Shown here: positions 8,572 through 20,900 of the stretch, one piece after another
Numbering within the stretch: position 1 is the first letter of the stretch
Layout: each line of letters begins with the position of its first letter
Assembly: GCF_000298215.1 (NCBI RefSeq)
Contig: NZ_BAHD01000014.1
Coordinates: forward strand, 34,615-98,614
Length of the DNA: 64,000 nucleotides
Source: Kineosphaera limosa NBRC 100340
GTDB taxonomy: Bacteria; Actinomycetota; Actinomycetes; Actinomycetales; Dermatophilaceae
Direction: 5' to 3'
Made by a program: the position numbers and the translations under genes
Notes under the pieces: generated by a model
What the model saw: only the letters and a program-made list of their open reading frames with translations
What the model was told of the DNA's origin: nothing
The model's database searches: none

Positions 8572-8755
8572 GTCCGCATCCTGGATGTTGCGCTGGCTGC
8601 CCAGGGTTGCGGTTTCAACCGCAACGCTCGGCAGGGAGGGCGACTGTCGGGGTTTGGGGTGCCGGGCCCGGGCTGTCCACATCCTGGATGTTGCGCCGGC
8701 TGCCGACGGTTGCGGTTGCGACCGCAACCCTGGGCAGGGAGGGCGACCGTCGGCC
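8572..8755 (+). repeat. Two tandem copies of the 103-bp-period structured repeat
   Basis: Copies begin at 8572 (GTCCGCAT) and 8675 (GTCCACAT), again exactly 103 bp apart. The second copy shows the full fold: CATCCTGGATG small palindrome, outer arms GCCGACGGT and ACCGTCGGC, and inner stem GTTGCGGT/ACCGCAAC. The first copy extends the inner stem to GTTGCGGTT-TC-AACCGCAAC. They lie between the convergent ends of the ABC-2 permease and the PIN toxin gene. Confidence 0.85.
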
Positions 8756-8806
8756 TGGAGGCTGACTTCGGCCAGGACTTGGCGGGCCCCAACCGCCCGC
8801 GAGGGG

Positions 8807-9208
8807 CTACCGCGAGACGTCCAGCACCTCGATGCGGCACGTAGGCCCGGTCGCACGGTCGAGCCGCCCGTCGCCGGTGACGAGCGGGACCTCCAGCGCC
8901 TCCGCGAGAGCGACGTAGGCCGCGTCGTAGGCACTGAGGCTGTGGCGCAGTTGCCAGCTCCGGTTGAGTAGCGCCGGGTGGGCAGCGCGCCGGAGTGGGA
9001 GCGCCACCAGGTCCTCGATGGCGGTCTGGGCGCGAGCCGCCGTCACCTGGCTCGAGCGCACCAGGCCGCGCAGGACCGACAGCACCTCCAGGTCGATGAT
9101 GGCTGGCGCAGCGAGGCGCTCTCCGCGCAGCCTGGAGCGCGCGCGTGCGCCGTCGGCGCCGTCATCTACCAGTGCGACGGCGAGCACGCTGGAGTCAACG
9201 ACGATCAC
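8807..9208 (-). CDS. vapC: PIN-domain ribonuclease toxin (VapC family)
   Basis: The start is GTG at 9208, which overlaps the antitoxin gene by 14 bp and gives 133 residues. The protein begins VIVVDSSVLAVALVDDG, the standard PIN N-terminus with the first catalytic Asp. Other acidic positions are IIDLEVLSVLRGL (Glu), SAYDAAYVALAEALEVPLVTGDGRLDRA (paired Asp residues). This is the expected four-acid PIN centre for Mg-dependent RNA cleavage. It should be neutralised by the small protein encoded just upstream. A start 81 bp further up is open but would bury most of the antitoxin frame. Confidence 0.9.
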   Translation of the reverse strand: MIVVDSSVLAVALVDDGADGARARSRLRGERLAAPAIIDLEVLSVLRGLVRSSQVTAARAQTAIEDLVALPLRRAAHPALLNRSWQLRHSLSAYDAAYVALAEALEVPLVTGDGRLDRATGPTCRIEVLDVSR

Positions 9209-9425
9209 GGTCGTCGCGCACCATGGCGGCGGCCTGCGCGAGGTGCACCGAACCGCCCGATCTTGCCCCCGCGCGGTCCAGCACCTCATCTACCGTCGGC
9301 TGGGCCGCTTCCTCGATGAGGCGGGTGAGCAGGTACTCCTGCAGCGATTGATGCGCCGCTGCCGCGCGGGCACGCAGGACCGCATGGGTCGCTTCAGGTA
9401 CGTCTTTGATCTGCACACTGGGCAT
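9195..9425 (-). CDS. vapB: VapB-type antitoxin (FitA/RHH-like)
   Basis: 76 residues beginning MPSVQIKDVPEATHAVLRARAAAAHQSLQEYLLTRLIEEA, a ribbon-helix-helix antitoxin of the FitA-like class: a short beta strand followed by two helices. The C-terminal part (VDEVLDRAGARSGGSVHLAQAAAMVRDDRDRR) would wrap around the PIN toxin. On the coding strand CATAAT lies only a few bases upstream of the ATG, next to the palindrome ATGGCGCCAT (9435-9444). This suggests a leaderless, autoregulated transcript. Confidence 0.85.
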   Translation of the reverse strand: MPSVQIKDVPEATHAVLRARAAAAHQSLQEYLLTRLIEEAAQPTVDEVLDRAGARSGGSVHLAQAAAMVRDDRDRR

Positions 9426-9537
9426 GGGGCCATTATGGCGCCATGCTCAGGCGGCGGCCAGTCTGGGCGGCCCAGCAGGCGCGCCCGATGGATGCCGCCC
9501 CTGCCGACGTTGCCGGCAAGCACTCGATCAATCGCCC

Positions 9538-9617
9538 GTCCACATCCTGGGTGGTGTGCTTGCTGCCGACGAATGCGGTTGCGACCACAACCATCGGCAG
9601 GGAGGGCGACCTTCGGC
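9538..9617 (+). repeat. Single copy of the structured intergenic repeat
   Basis: It begins GTCCACATCCTGG and ends CGACCTTCGG, with the inner stem degenerate on one side (TGCGGTTGCGACCACAA). It lies between the antitoxin promoter and the 3' end of the helicase gene. Confidence 0.8.
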
Positions 9618-9665
9618 GGAGGGGGCTGGGCCGGGGCCGGTGGTGAGCTGCTACTCCTTGAGCGG

Positions 9666-13133
<3,468 letters not shown>

Positions 13134-13241
13134 GGTTGCGCCGACAGGCCGAACACGCGATCAATCGATCGCCCCGTCTACCCGTCAGGCCAGATCACCG
13201 GATACGCGCATCACAACCCTCCATCCCAGGCCCGCCCAGCC

Positions 13242-13321
13242 GTCCACATCCTGGATGTTGCGCTCCCTGCCGACGGTTGCGGTCGCGACCGCAACGCTGG
13301 GCAGGGAGCACGCCCGTCGGC
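13242..13321 (+). repeat. Single copy of the structured intergenic repeat
   Basis: GTCCACATCCTGGATG, then GCCGACGG, inner inverted repeat GTTGCGGTCGCGACCGCAAC, and terminal CCGTCGGC, so both stems are intact. It lies just downstream of the YihY-like gene, between it and the helicase start. Confidence 0.85.
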
Positions 13322-13363
13322 GGCTGGGGGCGGCGGTCGGCGGCGGTGGGCAGCGGCGAGCGT

Positions 13364-14713
13364 CTACCTCTCACCGGGACGGTGTACGTCCTGGTCCTCC
13401 CAGTAGGACTCCTCGGCGGCGTCGATGCGCGGCCGCTGACCGAGGCGACGACGCGTCTCCACGGCCTTGCGCTCGAGCTTTTGGGCGCGGCGGTTCAGAC
13501 GCAGTCGCTTGAGGGGTCCGATGGGCTCGTCGCCGATCGGCGCGCCGTCGGGGCGCCGATCGGAGGAGACGGGATTGAGGTCGCCCGGCTTCGGGGCCCG
13601 GTAGTCGGGGTTGAGGGTGTCGTCGACCGACACCTGACCGGTCACATCCTGGTGGTCCCAGTGCAGCGTGTGCGGCGCGGACTCGGTGACGAAGTTCGGC
13701 GTCTCCTTGAAGTGCACTTCGCGCGGATCCTGCGGCATGTTCGGCGCGGGCGGGTTGGCGGTGAACGCCGCCACCATGAGCAGCACCCGAGCCAACAGGT
13801 TGACGAACAGCAGCAGGGTCGCCAGCGACGCCGACGCGGCCAGCAGCGGGTTGTCGCTGACGGACGACACAATGCTGGTACCGAGGAACAGGATCACCTG
13901 AACCGCGACGCCGCCGACCGCCGACCCCAGCCACAGATCCTTACGTAGCGGCCGCACCGCCGCCGTGACCCGGAACAGGAACGCGAACGTCACCGCGGAC
14001 ATCGCCGCCGCCGCGAGCAGACCGCCGGCCCTTACGAGGAACGACGCGACCGGGCTCCCGTCGAGGCCGATGAAGCCGATAACGACCTGCCCCAAGGTGC
14101 TGGCCGCCGTGCCGAGCAGCGCGGAGGACACGATGCCGAACGCCATCGCGATGAACCCCAGCAGGTCCCGCACCTTCTGCAGCACCGGGTTCTCGACCGG
14201 GGCCACGATGCCGAACATGTCCTGCACGCAGGAGCGGATGTTCGTCATCATCCCGATCGCGGTCCACAGCAGCACGAGGGCGGCCACGATCGAGGCGACA
14301 TTGACCGCCGAGTCGAGCACGAGCGCGTCGGGGTTGATCATCCCCTGCCCGCTGCCGTCCTGCAGGATGCCCGGCAGGGCCTCGTTGACGGCCTCGATGA
14401 CCTGAGACCGAAGCTCCTCGTTGCCGCCGATCGTCGCCATGAACACGGTCCAGGCGATGGTCAACGCCGCGACGATCGAGAAGATCGCCGAGTAGGCGAT
14501 ACCGCCGGCCAGCAGGCCGCCGCGGGCCTTGCCGTAGCGCTGCAGCGCGCGGACCGGGCGCGACTCCTTGATCGTCTCGATGAGCTTCTTGGGCGTCGAC
14601 TCCTCGCTCTCGCGGGTGTCCTCTGGGGCAGTGTCCGTGGCCGACATACCGGCCACAGTACTGAGACCCGCCTCCCGGGGCATCCCGGTACGCCCGCGGG
14701 TCGGCGCCGTCAT
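13364..14713 (-). CDS. YihY/BrkB family inner-membrane protein
   Basis: I choose ATG 14713, which overlaps the upstream aminotransferase stop as ATGA (449 residues); ATG 14647 is an alternative. After an acidic N-terminus comes KKLIETIKESRPVRALQRYGKARGGLLAGGIAYSAIFSIVAALTIAW, the family start with its first membrane helix. About five further hydrophobic segments follow up to residue 330, then a polar, charged C-terminal tail of about 120 residues. Family members are integral membrane proteins of unsettled function; the old ribonuclease BN name is not supported. The coupling to a MalY-like enzyme may be incidental. Confidence 0.88.
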   Translation of the reverse strand: MTAPTRGRTGMPREAGLSTVAGMSATDTAPEDTRESEESTPKKLIETIKESRPVRALQRYGKARGGLLAGGIAYSAIFSIVAALTIAWTVFMATIGGNEELRSQVIEAVNEALPGILQDGSGQGMINPDALVLDSAVNVASIVAALVLLWTAIGMMTNIRSCVQDMFGIVAPVENPVLQKVRDLLGFIAMAFGIVSSALLGTAASTLGQVVIGFIGLDGSPVASFLVRAGGLLAAAAMSAVTFAFLFRVTAAVRPLRKDLWLGSAVGGVAVQVILFLGTSIVSSVSDNPLLAASASLATLLLFVNLLARVLLMVAAFTANPPAPNMPQDPREVHFKETPNFVTESAPHTLHWDHQDVTGQVSVDDTLNPDYRAPKPGDLNPVSSDRRPDGAPIGDEPIGPLKRLRLNRRAQKLERKAVETRRRLGQRPRIDAAEESYWEDQDVHRPGER

Positions 14714-15879
14714 CCGCGCTCGGCGAGCACCCCGCTGATGCGTTCGATGATCTGCGTGAGGATGGGCAGCGGGGTCCCATAGTTGAGGCGGGCGAAGCCC
14801 TTGGCGGCGTCGCCGCACGCGGGACCGGGGGTCAGCGCGACCTGGGCATGTTCGCGGAAAATCGCGGCGGGGTCGTCGCCCAGGCCGCGCTCGCGGAAGT
14901 CCAACAGCGCGAGGTAGGTGCCCTCGGGCTGCTGGTAGCGCACCCCCGGCAGCTTCTCGGCGACGAGGTCGGACAGGGCCGTGCGGTTACGGTCGAGGTA
15001 GGCCAGGATGTTGGTCAGCCACGGCTCGCCCTCGTCATAGGCGGTGATATTGGCGACGATGCCGGGCAGCGACGCGCCCTGCTCGACCCACCGACCGGCC
15101 CGCACCCACGCCTGCCGGTGCTCGGGGTTGCTGAAGACGATCTGGGCGCACTTCAGACCCGGCAGGTTGAACGCCTTGCTGGCCGAGGTCGCCGTGATCG
15201 TGTGCGCGGCGGTCCGCTCGTCGAGCGTCGCGTACGGCACGTGTGTGCGGCCCTGGTAGATCAGCGGCGCGTGGATCTCGTCGGAGAACACCAGGCCGCC
15301 CTTGGCCTCCACGACGTCGGCGATGGCCAGCATCTCGTCGCGGGTCAACACGCGCCCGATCGGGTTGTGCGGATTGCACAGGGTCAGCAGTTGCGCGCCC
15401 GCGTCGAACGCGGCGGCGAGGGCGTCGAGGTCGTACACCCACCGATCCCCGTCACGGGCCATCGGCACCTGCAGGATCGGCCGGTCCCACCAGTCCGGCA
15501 GCAGCAGGAACGGCATGTACGCCGGCGTCGGCACGATGACGGGGGTGCCGGGCCGGGTGAAGTTCTCGATGATCGCTCCCATGCCGGCCAGTACGTCCGG
15601 CAGCGGCCGAACCATCGCGGGGTCCAGGCTCACCCCGTAGCGCCGCTGCGCGAACTGGGTGTAGGCGCGCCCGAGATCATCGACGATCCCCGGCGGGTTG
15701 TAGCCGAACCGCGCCCGGTCGACCACCTCGTGCAGCGCCCGCGCGACCGGCTCGGCGACGCCGAAGTCCATCTCCGCGATCCAGGCGCCGTAGCTGTCCG
15801 GATAGGTCAGCCACTTGCTGCTGCCGCGCTCGCGCAGCGAGTCGACGGTGATGGCGTCCAGGCGGGAGGTGAAGTCCAT
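14710..15879 (-). CDS. MalY/PatB family PLP-dependent aminotransferase / C-S lyase
   Basis: 389 residues, fold type I PLP enzyme. The N-terminus MDFTSRLDAITVDSLRERGSSKW followed by AWIAEMDFGVAEPVARALHEVV is diagnostic of the MalY/PatB (cystathionine beta-lyase) branch rather than of true aminotransferases. Further motifs are LLTLCNPHNPIGRVLTRDE, VFSDEIHAPLIY and the PLP lysine in ATSASKAFNLPGLKCAQIV. The C-terminus GFARLNYGTP carries the substrate-binding Arg. It probably cleaves C-S bonds of cystathionine- or cysteine-conjugate-like substrates in the cytoplasm. Confidence 0.9.
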   Translation of the reverse strand: MDFTSRLDAITVDSLRERGSSKWLTYPDSYGAWIAEMDFGVAEPVARALHEVVDRARFGYNPPGIVDDLGRAYTQFAQRRYGVSLDPAMVRPLPDVLAGMGAIIENFTRPGTPVIVPTPAYMPFLLLPDWWDRPILQVPMARDGDRWVYDLDALAAAFDAGAQLLTLCNPHNPIGRVLTRDEMLAIADVVEAKGGLVFSDEIHAPLIYQGRTHVPYATLDERTAAHTITATSASKAFNLPGLKCAQIVFSNPEHRQAWVRAGRWVEQGASLPGIVANITAYDEGEPWLTNILAYLDRNRTALSDLVAEKLPGVRYQQPEGTYLALLDFRERGLGDDPAAIFREHAQVALTPGPACGDAAKGFARLNYGTPLPILTQIIERISGVLAERG

Positions 15880-15946
15880 GGGCCCAAGTGTGGCGGGTCA
15901 CCGACGACCGGATGCGGTCGGGCCGGGCGCCGACGGCTCGCGTCGC

Positions 15947-17434
15947 CTACGCCAGTTGCACACCGAAGGCGGGGATGAGCAGGCCGCGGAAGGCGCCGTT
16001 GCGCACCTTCAGCAGCGGTAGGCCGTCGCGGGTCTCGCGGCCTTCCATCAGCGCCGGAGAGGGCCGGGGTAGCCGTAGGGTGCGCCGGGCCACGGGCCGT
16101 CCGTCCGCGCCGACCGCGTAGCCGACGTGGGTGCCGGCGCGCAGCACCCCCTGCCGCACGGGGGTAAACGCGAAGGCGTCGCGCACGTCGAGCGGATAGG
16201 CGATCCGCGCCCGTTCCTGAATCCACTGTCCTCGTAGCGCGCCGGAGTCGATCCGCAGCCACACCCCGGGCCGATCCGCCATCCACGAGCGGAGCCCGAA
16301 GCGCACCGTTTCGGCCGCGCGCGGCCCGGTGCGGGTCGAGGTCAGCGTGCGTCCGTCGGTGCCGCGGGTCACCAGCGAGTGGCGTCCCGGCGCCAGGTAC
16401 GCCCGCCCGGCCGCGTAGCCGGCGGGGGCGTCGCTCTGGAACGCGTCGGCCAGTCGCGCCAGGTCGGGGCTACCGGTCAGGGTGTGCAGCTTGTACAGCT
16501 GCTGCACGTGGATGCCGTGGTAGCTGGCGCTGAACACCTCGTGGTTGAGGCAGTACTTGGAGGTGCGCCCCGGCATCCGGATGTCGGCGGCGTGCGTGCG
16601 GGTGGCCTGCACGGCGCCGAGAAAGAGCTGCCTGGCGCGGGCGTCGCCGGTGACCCACCAGTAGTCGTACAGCCCGTAGACCGCGAAGTTGTGGCCGTTG
16701 TAGGCGCGGTCGACGTGCTCGCCGACGTACTCCTCGCACCACAGCAGCTGCTGCCGGTCGACCTCCACGGTCCACGGCTGCCCGGCCGCGGGCGGGTTGA
16801 GGAAGGTGGCGAGGATGTCGTCGGCGGCCCGCTGCCAGCGCGCCTCGCGGGTCACCTCGAACAGGGTGATGAACGCCGACAGCGCCTGCCCCTGGGCCAT
16901 GGCCGAGTACCAGGGCGCGCGCATCGTGAACTCCGCTTTGCCGTGCAGGGGAAAGTCGAAGGGGTAGGGCAGGTAGAGGGCGCCGCGCGCGGTGTGGGCG
17001 TAACTCAGGATCCGTTCGCCGTGCCGCACCGCGAGGTCGAGGTAGCGCCGGTCGCCGCTGTTGCGGTAGCTCCACAGCCAGGTCAGCAGGTGGGCGGACT
17101 GCAGCACCGGATGGTCGTAGAGCCGGCCCTCGCGGGCGTACATGACGATGCCGTCGGCGTCGTGGGGGCGGTTCGGGGAGCGCAGGGCTGCGCGGCCGAC
17201 GTACGCGAACGGGCGGCCGGCATTCTCCACCTTCTGCACCCGGTCGCCACCGACGAGGAAGGCGCCCAGGGTGCTGCCCTCGACGCGGACGAGCTCGGTC
17301 CGATGCGCCAGCGCCGAAGCCCGGGGGGTCGCCAGCGCCCCGGCGGTGGCCGGCCTCCCGGCGGAGGCAGAGCCGGCCACGGCGAGCCCGGTCAACCCGG
17401 CGCAGAAGGTGCGGCGGGGAATCCTTGCGGTCAT
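15947..17434 (-). CDS. Exported D-glucuronyl C5-epimerase-like protein, Tat signal
   Basis: 495 residues. The N-terminus (ARIPRRTFCAGLTGLAVAGSASA) is a twin-arginine signal peptide. The central region resembles the C-terminal domain of D-glucuronyl C5-epimerases (alpha/alpha-barrel): APWYSAMAQGQALSAFITLFEVT, then LLWCEEYVGEHVDRAYNGHNFAVYGLYDYWWVTGD. The conserved Tyr/Glu-rich clusters suggest a uronate-glycan active site. It is the second of a tandem paralogous pair, 4 bp downstream of its sibling, so the two are co-transcribed. A role in modifying an extracellular uronic-acid polysaccharide is an inference from the family; no glycosyltransferase genes are nearby. Confidence 0.8.
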   Translation of the reverse strand: MTARIPRRTFCAGLTGLAVAGSASAGRPATAGALATPRASALAHRTELVRVEGSTLGAFLVGGDRVQKVENAGRPFAYVGRAALRSPNRPHDADGIVMYAREGRLYDHPVLQSAHLLTWLWSYRNSGDRRYLDLAVRHGERILSYAHTARGALYLPYPFDFPLHGKAEFTMRAPWYSAMAQGQALSAFITLFEVTREARWQRAADDILATFLNPPAAGQPWTVEVDRQQLLWCEEYVGEHVDRAYNGHNFAVYGLYDYWWVTGDARARQLFLGAVQATRTHAADIRMPGRTSKYCLNHEVFSASYHGIHVQQLYKLHTLTGSPDLARLADAFQSDAPAGYAAGRAYLAPGRHSLVTRGTDGRTLTSTRTGPRAAETVRFGLRSWMADRPGVWLRIDSGALRGQWIQERARIAYPLDVRDAFAFTPVRQGVLRAGTHVGYAVGADGRPVARRTLRLPRPSPALMEGRETRDGLPLLKVRNGAFRGLLIPAFGVQLA

Positions 17435-17438
17435 CGAG

Positions 17439-19097
17439 TCACTCCACCTTCACGTCGGCGGCGTCGATCGCCAGGCCCGCGAGCGGGCCGTCGGCGACGG
17501 TGAAATAGGTGCGCCCCTCGCGGCTGAACCGCCCGGCCAGGTGCACCGGGGTGGCCTGACCAATCAGCACACTGCTCTGTGCGGTCCAGTGCCCCGCGGT
17601 ATCGGCGGCGTAGCCGGTCTGGGTGCCGGCACCGAGCATCCCGGCGCGGGGCAGCCCGAACGTCACGGCGTCGCGCGCGCCCTGCAGCCAGGCGTGGTCG
17701 GGCTGCTCGCGCACCCAGGTGCCGGCGAGGGTGCCCGAGTCGACCCGCAGCCACACCCCACTGCGGCCGGGCAGCAGCGTGCGAGCCCCGAACTCCACGG
17801 CCTGCGCCGCGGCGACGTCGGCGATCCGGGTGCTGGCCGGCTGCCCCTGCTCGTCAACAGTGACGGCCTCGACCCGACCGGCGGCGATCATCCCGCTGCC
17901 GCCCTGTCGGTCCCGGGGGGCGTCGTCGATGAAGGCGTCGCCGAGCCGGGCGAAGTCGGTGCTGCCGGTGAGAGTGTGCAACGTGAACAGTTGCCCGATG
18001 TGCACCCGGTGGTAGTTGTCGTCGGACACCCGGTGCGTCAGGCAGTACCGGGAGGTGCCGCCGGGCACCCGGATGTCGCGGACGCGCACCCGGGTCGCCT
18101 CCAGCCCCCCGAGCACCACCTGTCGGGCCTGCGGGTCGCCGGTGAGCCACCAGTAGTCGTAGACGCCGAAGAGCGCGAACATATGGCCGTTGAACGCGCG
18201 GTCCGGGTTCGGTCCCGCGTACTCCTCGAACCACAACAGTCCTTTGTCGTCGACGTCGACGGTCCACGGCCGGCCCTCCGCCCGCGGCCGCAGGAAGCTG
18301 GCGAAGGTCTCGTCGGCGGCCTCCCGCCAGCGCGGCTGACCGGTGGTCTCGTAGAGCGCCACGAACGCCGAGAGCGCCTGGCCCTGCGCCATCGCGGAGT
18401 ACCAGGGCGCGTGCATCGGGTGCGCGTCGTCGCCGTGCAGCGCGAAGTCGAAGTGGTAGGGAAAGTAGAGCGCGGAGCGGGTGTGTTCGCCGGTCGTGAG
18501 CAGCCGCTCGCCATGGGCGATGGCTTTGTCGAGGTACTCGCGGCCGCCGCCGTTGCGGTAGCTGGCGGTCCACATGGGAATGTGTCGAGCCTGCAGTACA
18601 GGGTGGTCGTGGGTCTGCCCACCGCGCTCGTAGACGAGCACCCCGGCGTCGTCGTGCGGCCGGTCGGGGGTCAGCGGGGCGAGACCCGCGCGGGCGTAGG
18701 GCCGCTGCTCGGGGCCGACGCGCCGCAGCGTGTCGGAGCCGGTGCGAAAGGCCGGTAGCGAGGTGCCGGTGATGCGGGCCCAACCGGAGGTCGCTGGGGC
18801 TTGGGCGTCGGTGATGGTGGCGGCGGCGGTCAACGCGGCGGCCAACGCCGGGCCGGTCGAGCCGGGCAGCAGGCCGACGCGGGCCAGGGACGCTGCCCCG
18901 GACACCCGCGGCTCGCCCGCCGACAGGGCCGAGAAGACCGTGCTCTGGTCGGTGACGATCCGTTGCTCGGGGATCCGTTGCGCAGGGGCCGGTTGCGCGG
19001 TGGCGGTGGGTGAGACTCCCACACCGGCCGCGAGTGCCAGGGTGAGCGTCAGGGTGGGTGCCAGGGCAAGGGTGAGCAGGGCGCAGCGGCTGCGCAT
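17439..19097 (-). CDS. Exported D-glucuronyl C5-epimerase-like protein, Sec signal
   Basis: 552 residues. It has a Sec-type signal peptide (MRSRCALLTLALAPTLTLTLALAAGVGVSPTATAQ) instead of the Tat signal of its neighbour, and an extra 50-residue region before the shared core. The core contains the C5-epimerase-like motifs APWYSAMAQGQALSAFVALYETTGQ and LLWFEEYAGPNPDRAFNGHMFALFGVYDYWWLTGD. The match to the downstream protein extends along most of the chain (DHPVLQ, RNGGGREYLDKAIAHGERLL), so a tandem duplication is clear. It heads a two-gene operon. Different export routes for the two paralogues are unusual. Confidence 0.8.
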   Translation of the reverse strand: MRSRCALLTLALAPTLTLTLALAAGVGVSPTATAQPAPAQRIPEQRIVTDQSTVFSALSAGEPRVSGAASLARVGLLPGSTGPALAAALTAAATITDAQAPATSGWARITGTSLPAFRTGSDTLRRVGPEQRPYARAGLAPLTPDRPHDDAGVLVYERGGQTHDHPVLQARHIPMWTASYRNGGGREYLDKAIAHGERLLTTGEHTRSALYFPYHFDFALHGDDAHPMHAPWYSAMAQGQALSAFVALYETTGQPRWREAADETFASFLRPRAEGRPWTVDVDDKGLLWFEEYAGPNPDRAFNGHMFALFGVYDYWWLTGDPQARQVVLGGLEATRVRVRDIRVPGGTSRYCLTHRVSDDNYHRVHIGQLFTLHTLTGSTDFARLGDAFIDDAPRDRQGGSGMIAAGRVEAVTVDEQGQPASTRIADVAAAQAVEFGARTLLPGRSGVWLRVDSGTLAGTWVREQPDHAWLQGARDAVTFGLPRAGMLGAGTQTGYAADTAGHWTAQSSVLIGQATPVHLAGRFSREGRTYFTVADGPLAGLAIDAADVKVE

Positions 19098-19281
19098 AGG
19101 GCAGTCCCTTCCGCGGCCCCCGCCACCCGCCTTGCCGAATCCGGTCGTTCGTCAACTCAGTCGTCAACGCAATCGGCAGTTTGGATGCGGTGCTGAGGAA
19201 TTCGCCTCGAGTCTCAGACCTGGACTGCGGCGATGCCGCACCGGGTTCTGCGCGCTCGGCGACCCTGCGCGCAGGTCGCCG

Positions 19282-19980
19282 TCAGAGTTCGTCGACGATC
19301 CGCGGTCGCGGCGCGAGGGGTCGGTCCAGCGGCGCGGGCGCGCCGGGCGCGAGCTGGGTGGCCCGGGAGATGTCGAGCACCTGCGGCGGCACGAGATAAC
19401 GGGTGTCGTCGCGGCCCGACCAGCGGTCGTGGGCGACGCAGCGCAGCGCGGAGACGGGGATCCGCATCCGCCAGAGGCCGACGGGCCGGTCGAGCAGCAG
19501 CGTCAGGTAGTCGGCGCAGTCCTGTGCGGCTTGGCGGGAGCGGCTCCACACCAGGTCTCCGGCGCTCCACAACTCCAGGTCGCGGGGCAGGTCACCGGGC
19601 CGATCGGTCAGCGCCGGCGGGGTGTAGGTACCGCCAAAGAGGGTCAGCCAGTCGGCGAGGGAGCGTTCGTAGCGGGCGGCGGTGCCGAGAAAGAAGCAGG
19701 TCGCGGGCACGTCGGCCAGCTCGGCCGCCAGCTCCGGTCGCCTCAGCGCGCCGCGTTCGAAGAGCTCGAAGAGCAGCCGTACGCGCGGCTCGTGGGAGTC
19801 CTCGATGCCGGTGAGGTAATCGTGCAGCCGGGCGGGCGGGTAGTCCACCCCCGAGCACACCGCCTCCCGCACCTCGACCTCGAACCGGTCCTCCAGGGCC
19901 GCCCGGATGCGCTCGACCGCCTGCAACCCTCGCAGCTGTCGCTCGACCTCTTCCCGCGTCTGCCCAGAATCGTGTGCCAT
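19282..19980 (-). CDS. Hypothetical protein, 232 aa
   Basis: I do not recognise this protein. It starts at ATG 19980, is soluble, and has no signal peptide or membrane segment. The first 115 residues are mostly charged helix (TREEVERQLRGLQAVERIRAALEDRFEVEVREAV; RVRLLFELFERGALRRPELAAELADVP). The second half is Trp/Asp-rich (SLADWLTLFGGTYTPPALTDRPGDLPRDLELWSAGDLVWSRS) and ends in a Pro-rich tail. Codon use and the third-position GC match its neighbours, so it is probably a real gene. It stands alone, with 184 bp to the epimerase pair and 148 bp to the Nudix gene, both without visible features. Confidence 0.65.
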   Translation of the reverse strand: MAHDSGQTREEVERQLRGLQAVERIRAALEDRFEVEVREAVCSGVDYPPARLHDYLTGIEDSHEPRVRLLFELFERGALRRPELAAELADVPATCFFLGTAARYERSLADWLTLFGGTYTPPALTDRPGDLPRDLELWSAGDLVWSRSRQAAQDCADYLTLLLDRPVGLWRMRIPVSALRCVAHDRWSGRDDTRYLVPPQVLDISRATQLAPGAPAPLDRPLAPRPRIVDEL

Positions 19981-20128
19981 GGCTGCTCGTCCCCCTCGCC
20001 GCCGATGCGATGGCGTCCGCGGCCTGCGGTGTGAAACCGGCCGCGGATGATCCCCGAGCGGTGATCATAGGTCGAGCGTCCAAGTCCGCTCTCGACCCAC
20101 ATGCTCGGCCGGCGGCGGGCGCCCGGGC

Positions 20129-20890
20129 TCAGCCGAAGAGGTGGCGATCCAGCAGGGGCCACCACGGGGCGGCCCCGCACCGGTCCCACACCTGCTCCGG
20201 GGGGAGCCACACGACCGGCTGCCCCTCCGGCCCGATCCCGTCCTGTCCGATCGACTCCAGCTGCGCGCCGTAGACCGCGACGTGGCTGATCGGGTGGAGC
20301 TGGGGGTCGGGAACGGGCCCGGCGAAGCGGATCCGCTCGTAGCCGACGCGCGCCAGCAGGTCGGGCGCCAGCTCGATGCCGGCCTCCTCGGCGACCTCCC
20401 GGACCGCGCTCTCCCGCGGGGTCTCCCCCGGTTCTCGTTTGCCGCCCGGGCATTCCCACCCGCCGCGCTTCGGGCTCCCGACGAGGAGCAAGCGGCTGTC
20501 GGCGTCGGTGACGGCGGTGACGGCGGCGATGGTCGATTCCGGCGGTGCCTCGAACGGCGAGCGGAGGATCTCCAGCCGGTGCGGGGCTCCGAGAGACGGC
20601 AGCCCGTTCACGATGCTGGCCAGCGGCCGCTCCCCGCGCCGTTTGCGGAAGCGCAGTCCGGCGCGTTGGACCGCCGCCAGCAGCTCGCGATTGCTGACCG
20701 GCACGGCTCCGGCGGCGACGACCTCGTCGTAGCGCGAGGCCGGCACGTCGTAATGGTCCCCGTCGTAGGAGCGCGGATGCAGCCCCGTCGCGCCCGCGAA
20801 GTCGTGCAACTCCTCGATCGAGGTATCGCTGGCCAGGTGGCTGAACAGTTGATCGCGGAACGGCCATACCGGCGGATCGAGCAGGATCAT
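20129..20890 (-). CDS. DUF4031-Nudix hydrolase fusion protein
   Basis: 253 residues. The first 80 residues are a DUF4031 domain (ILLDPPVWPFRDQLFSHLASDTS, HPRSYDGDHYDVP, RYDEVVAAGAVPVSNREL). A Nudix fold follows from about residue 115, with the Nudix box GKREPGETPRESAVREVAEEAGIEL at about residues 150-174 showing all catalytic Glu residues. It should hydrolyse a nucleoside-diphosphate-linked compound in the cytoplasm; the substrate is not evident. The next gene upstream, a PIN toxin, ends 10 bp before this start, so they may be co-transcribed. Confidence 0.88.
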   Translation of the reverse strand: MILLDPPVWPFRDQLFSHLASDTSIEELHDFAGATGLHPRSYDGDHYDVPASRYDEVVAAGAVPVSNRELLAAVQRAGLRFRKRRGERPLASIVNGLPSLGAPHRLEILRSPFEAPPESTIAAVTAVTDADSRLLLVGSPKRGGWECPGGKREPGETPRESAVREVAEEAGIELAPDLLARVGYERIRFAGPVPDPQLHPISHVAVYGAQLESIGQDGIGPEGQPVVWLPPEQVWDRCGAAPWWPLLDRHLFG

Positions 20891-20900
20891 CGCCGCCCCC

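Noticed and set aside
5450..8755. CRISPR-like array: repeats separated by dissimilar ~23-bp spacers with fixed period
   Set aside because: The repeat unit is ~80 bp, far longer than CRISPR repeats, only two or three copies stand together, the copies are not identical, and no cas gene is present. A structured intergenic repeat family explains it better.
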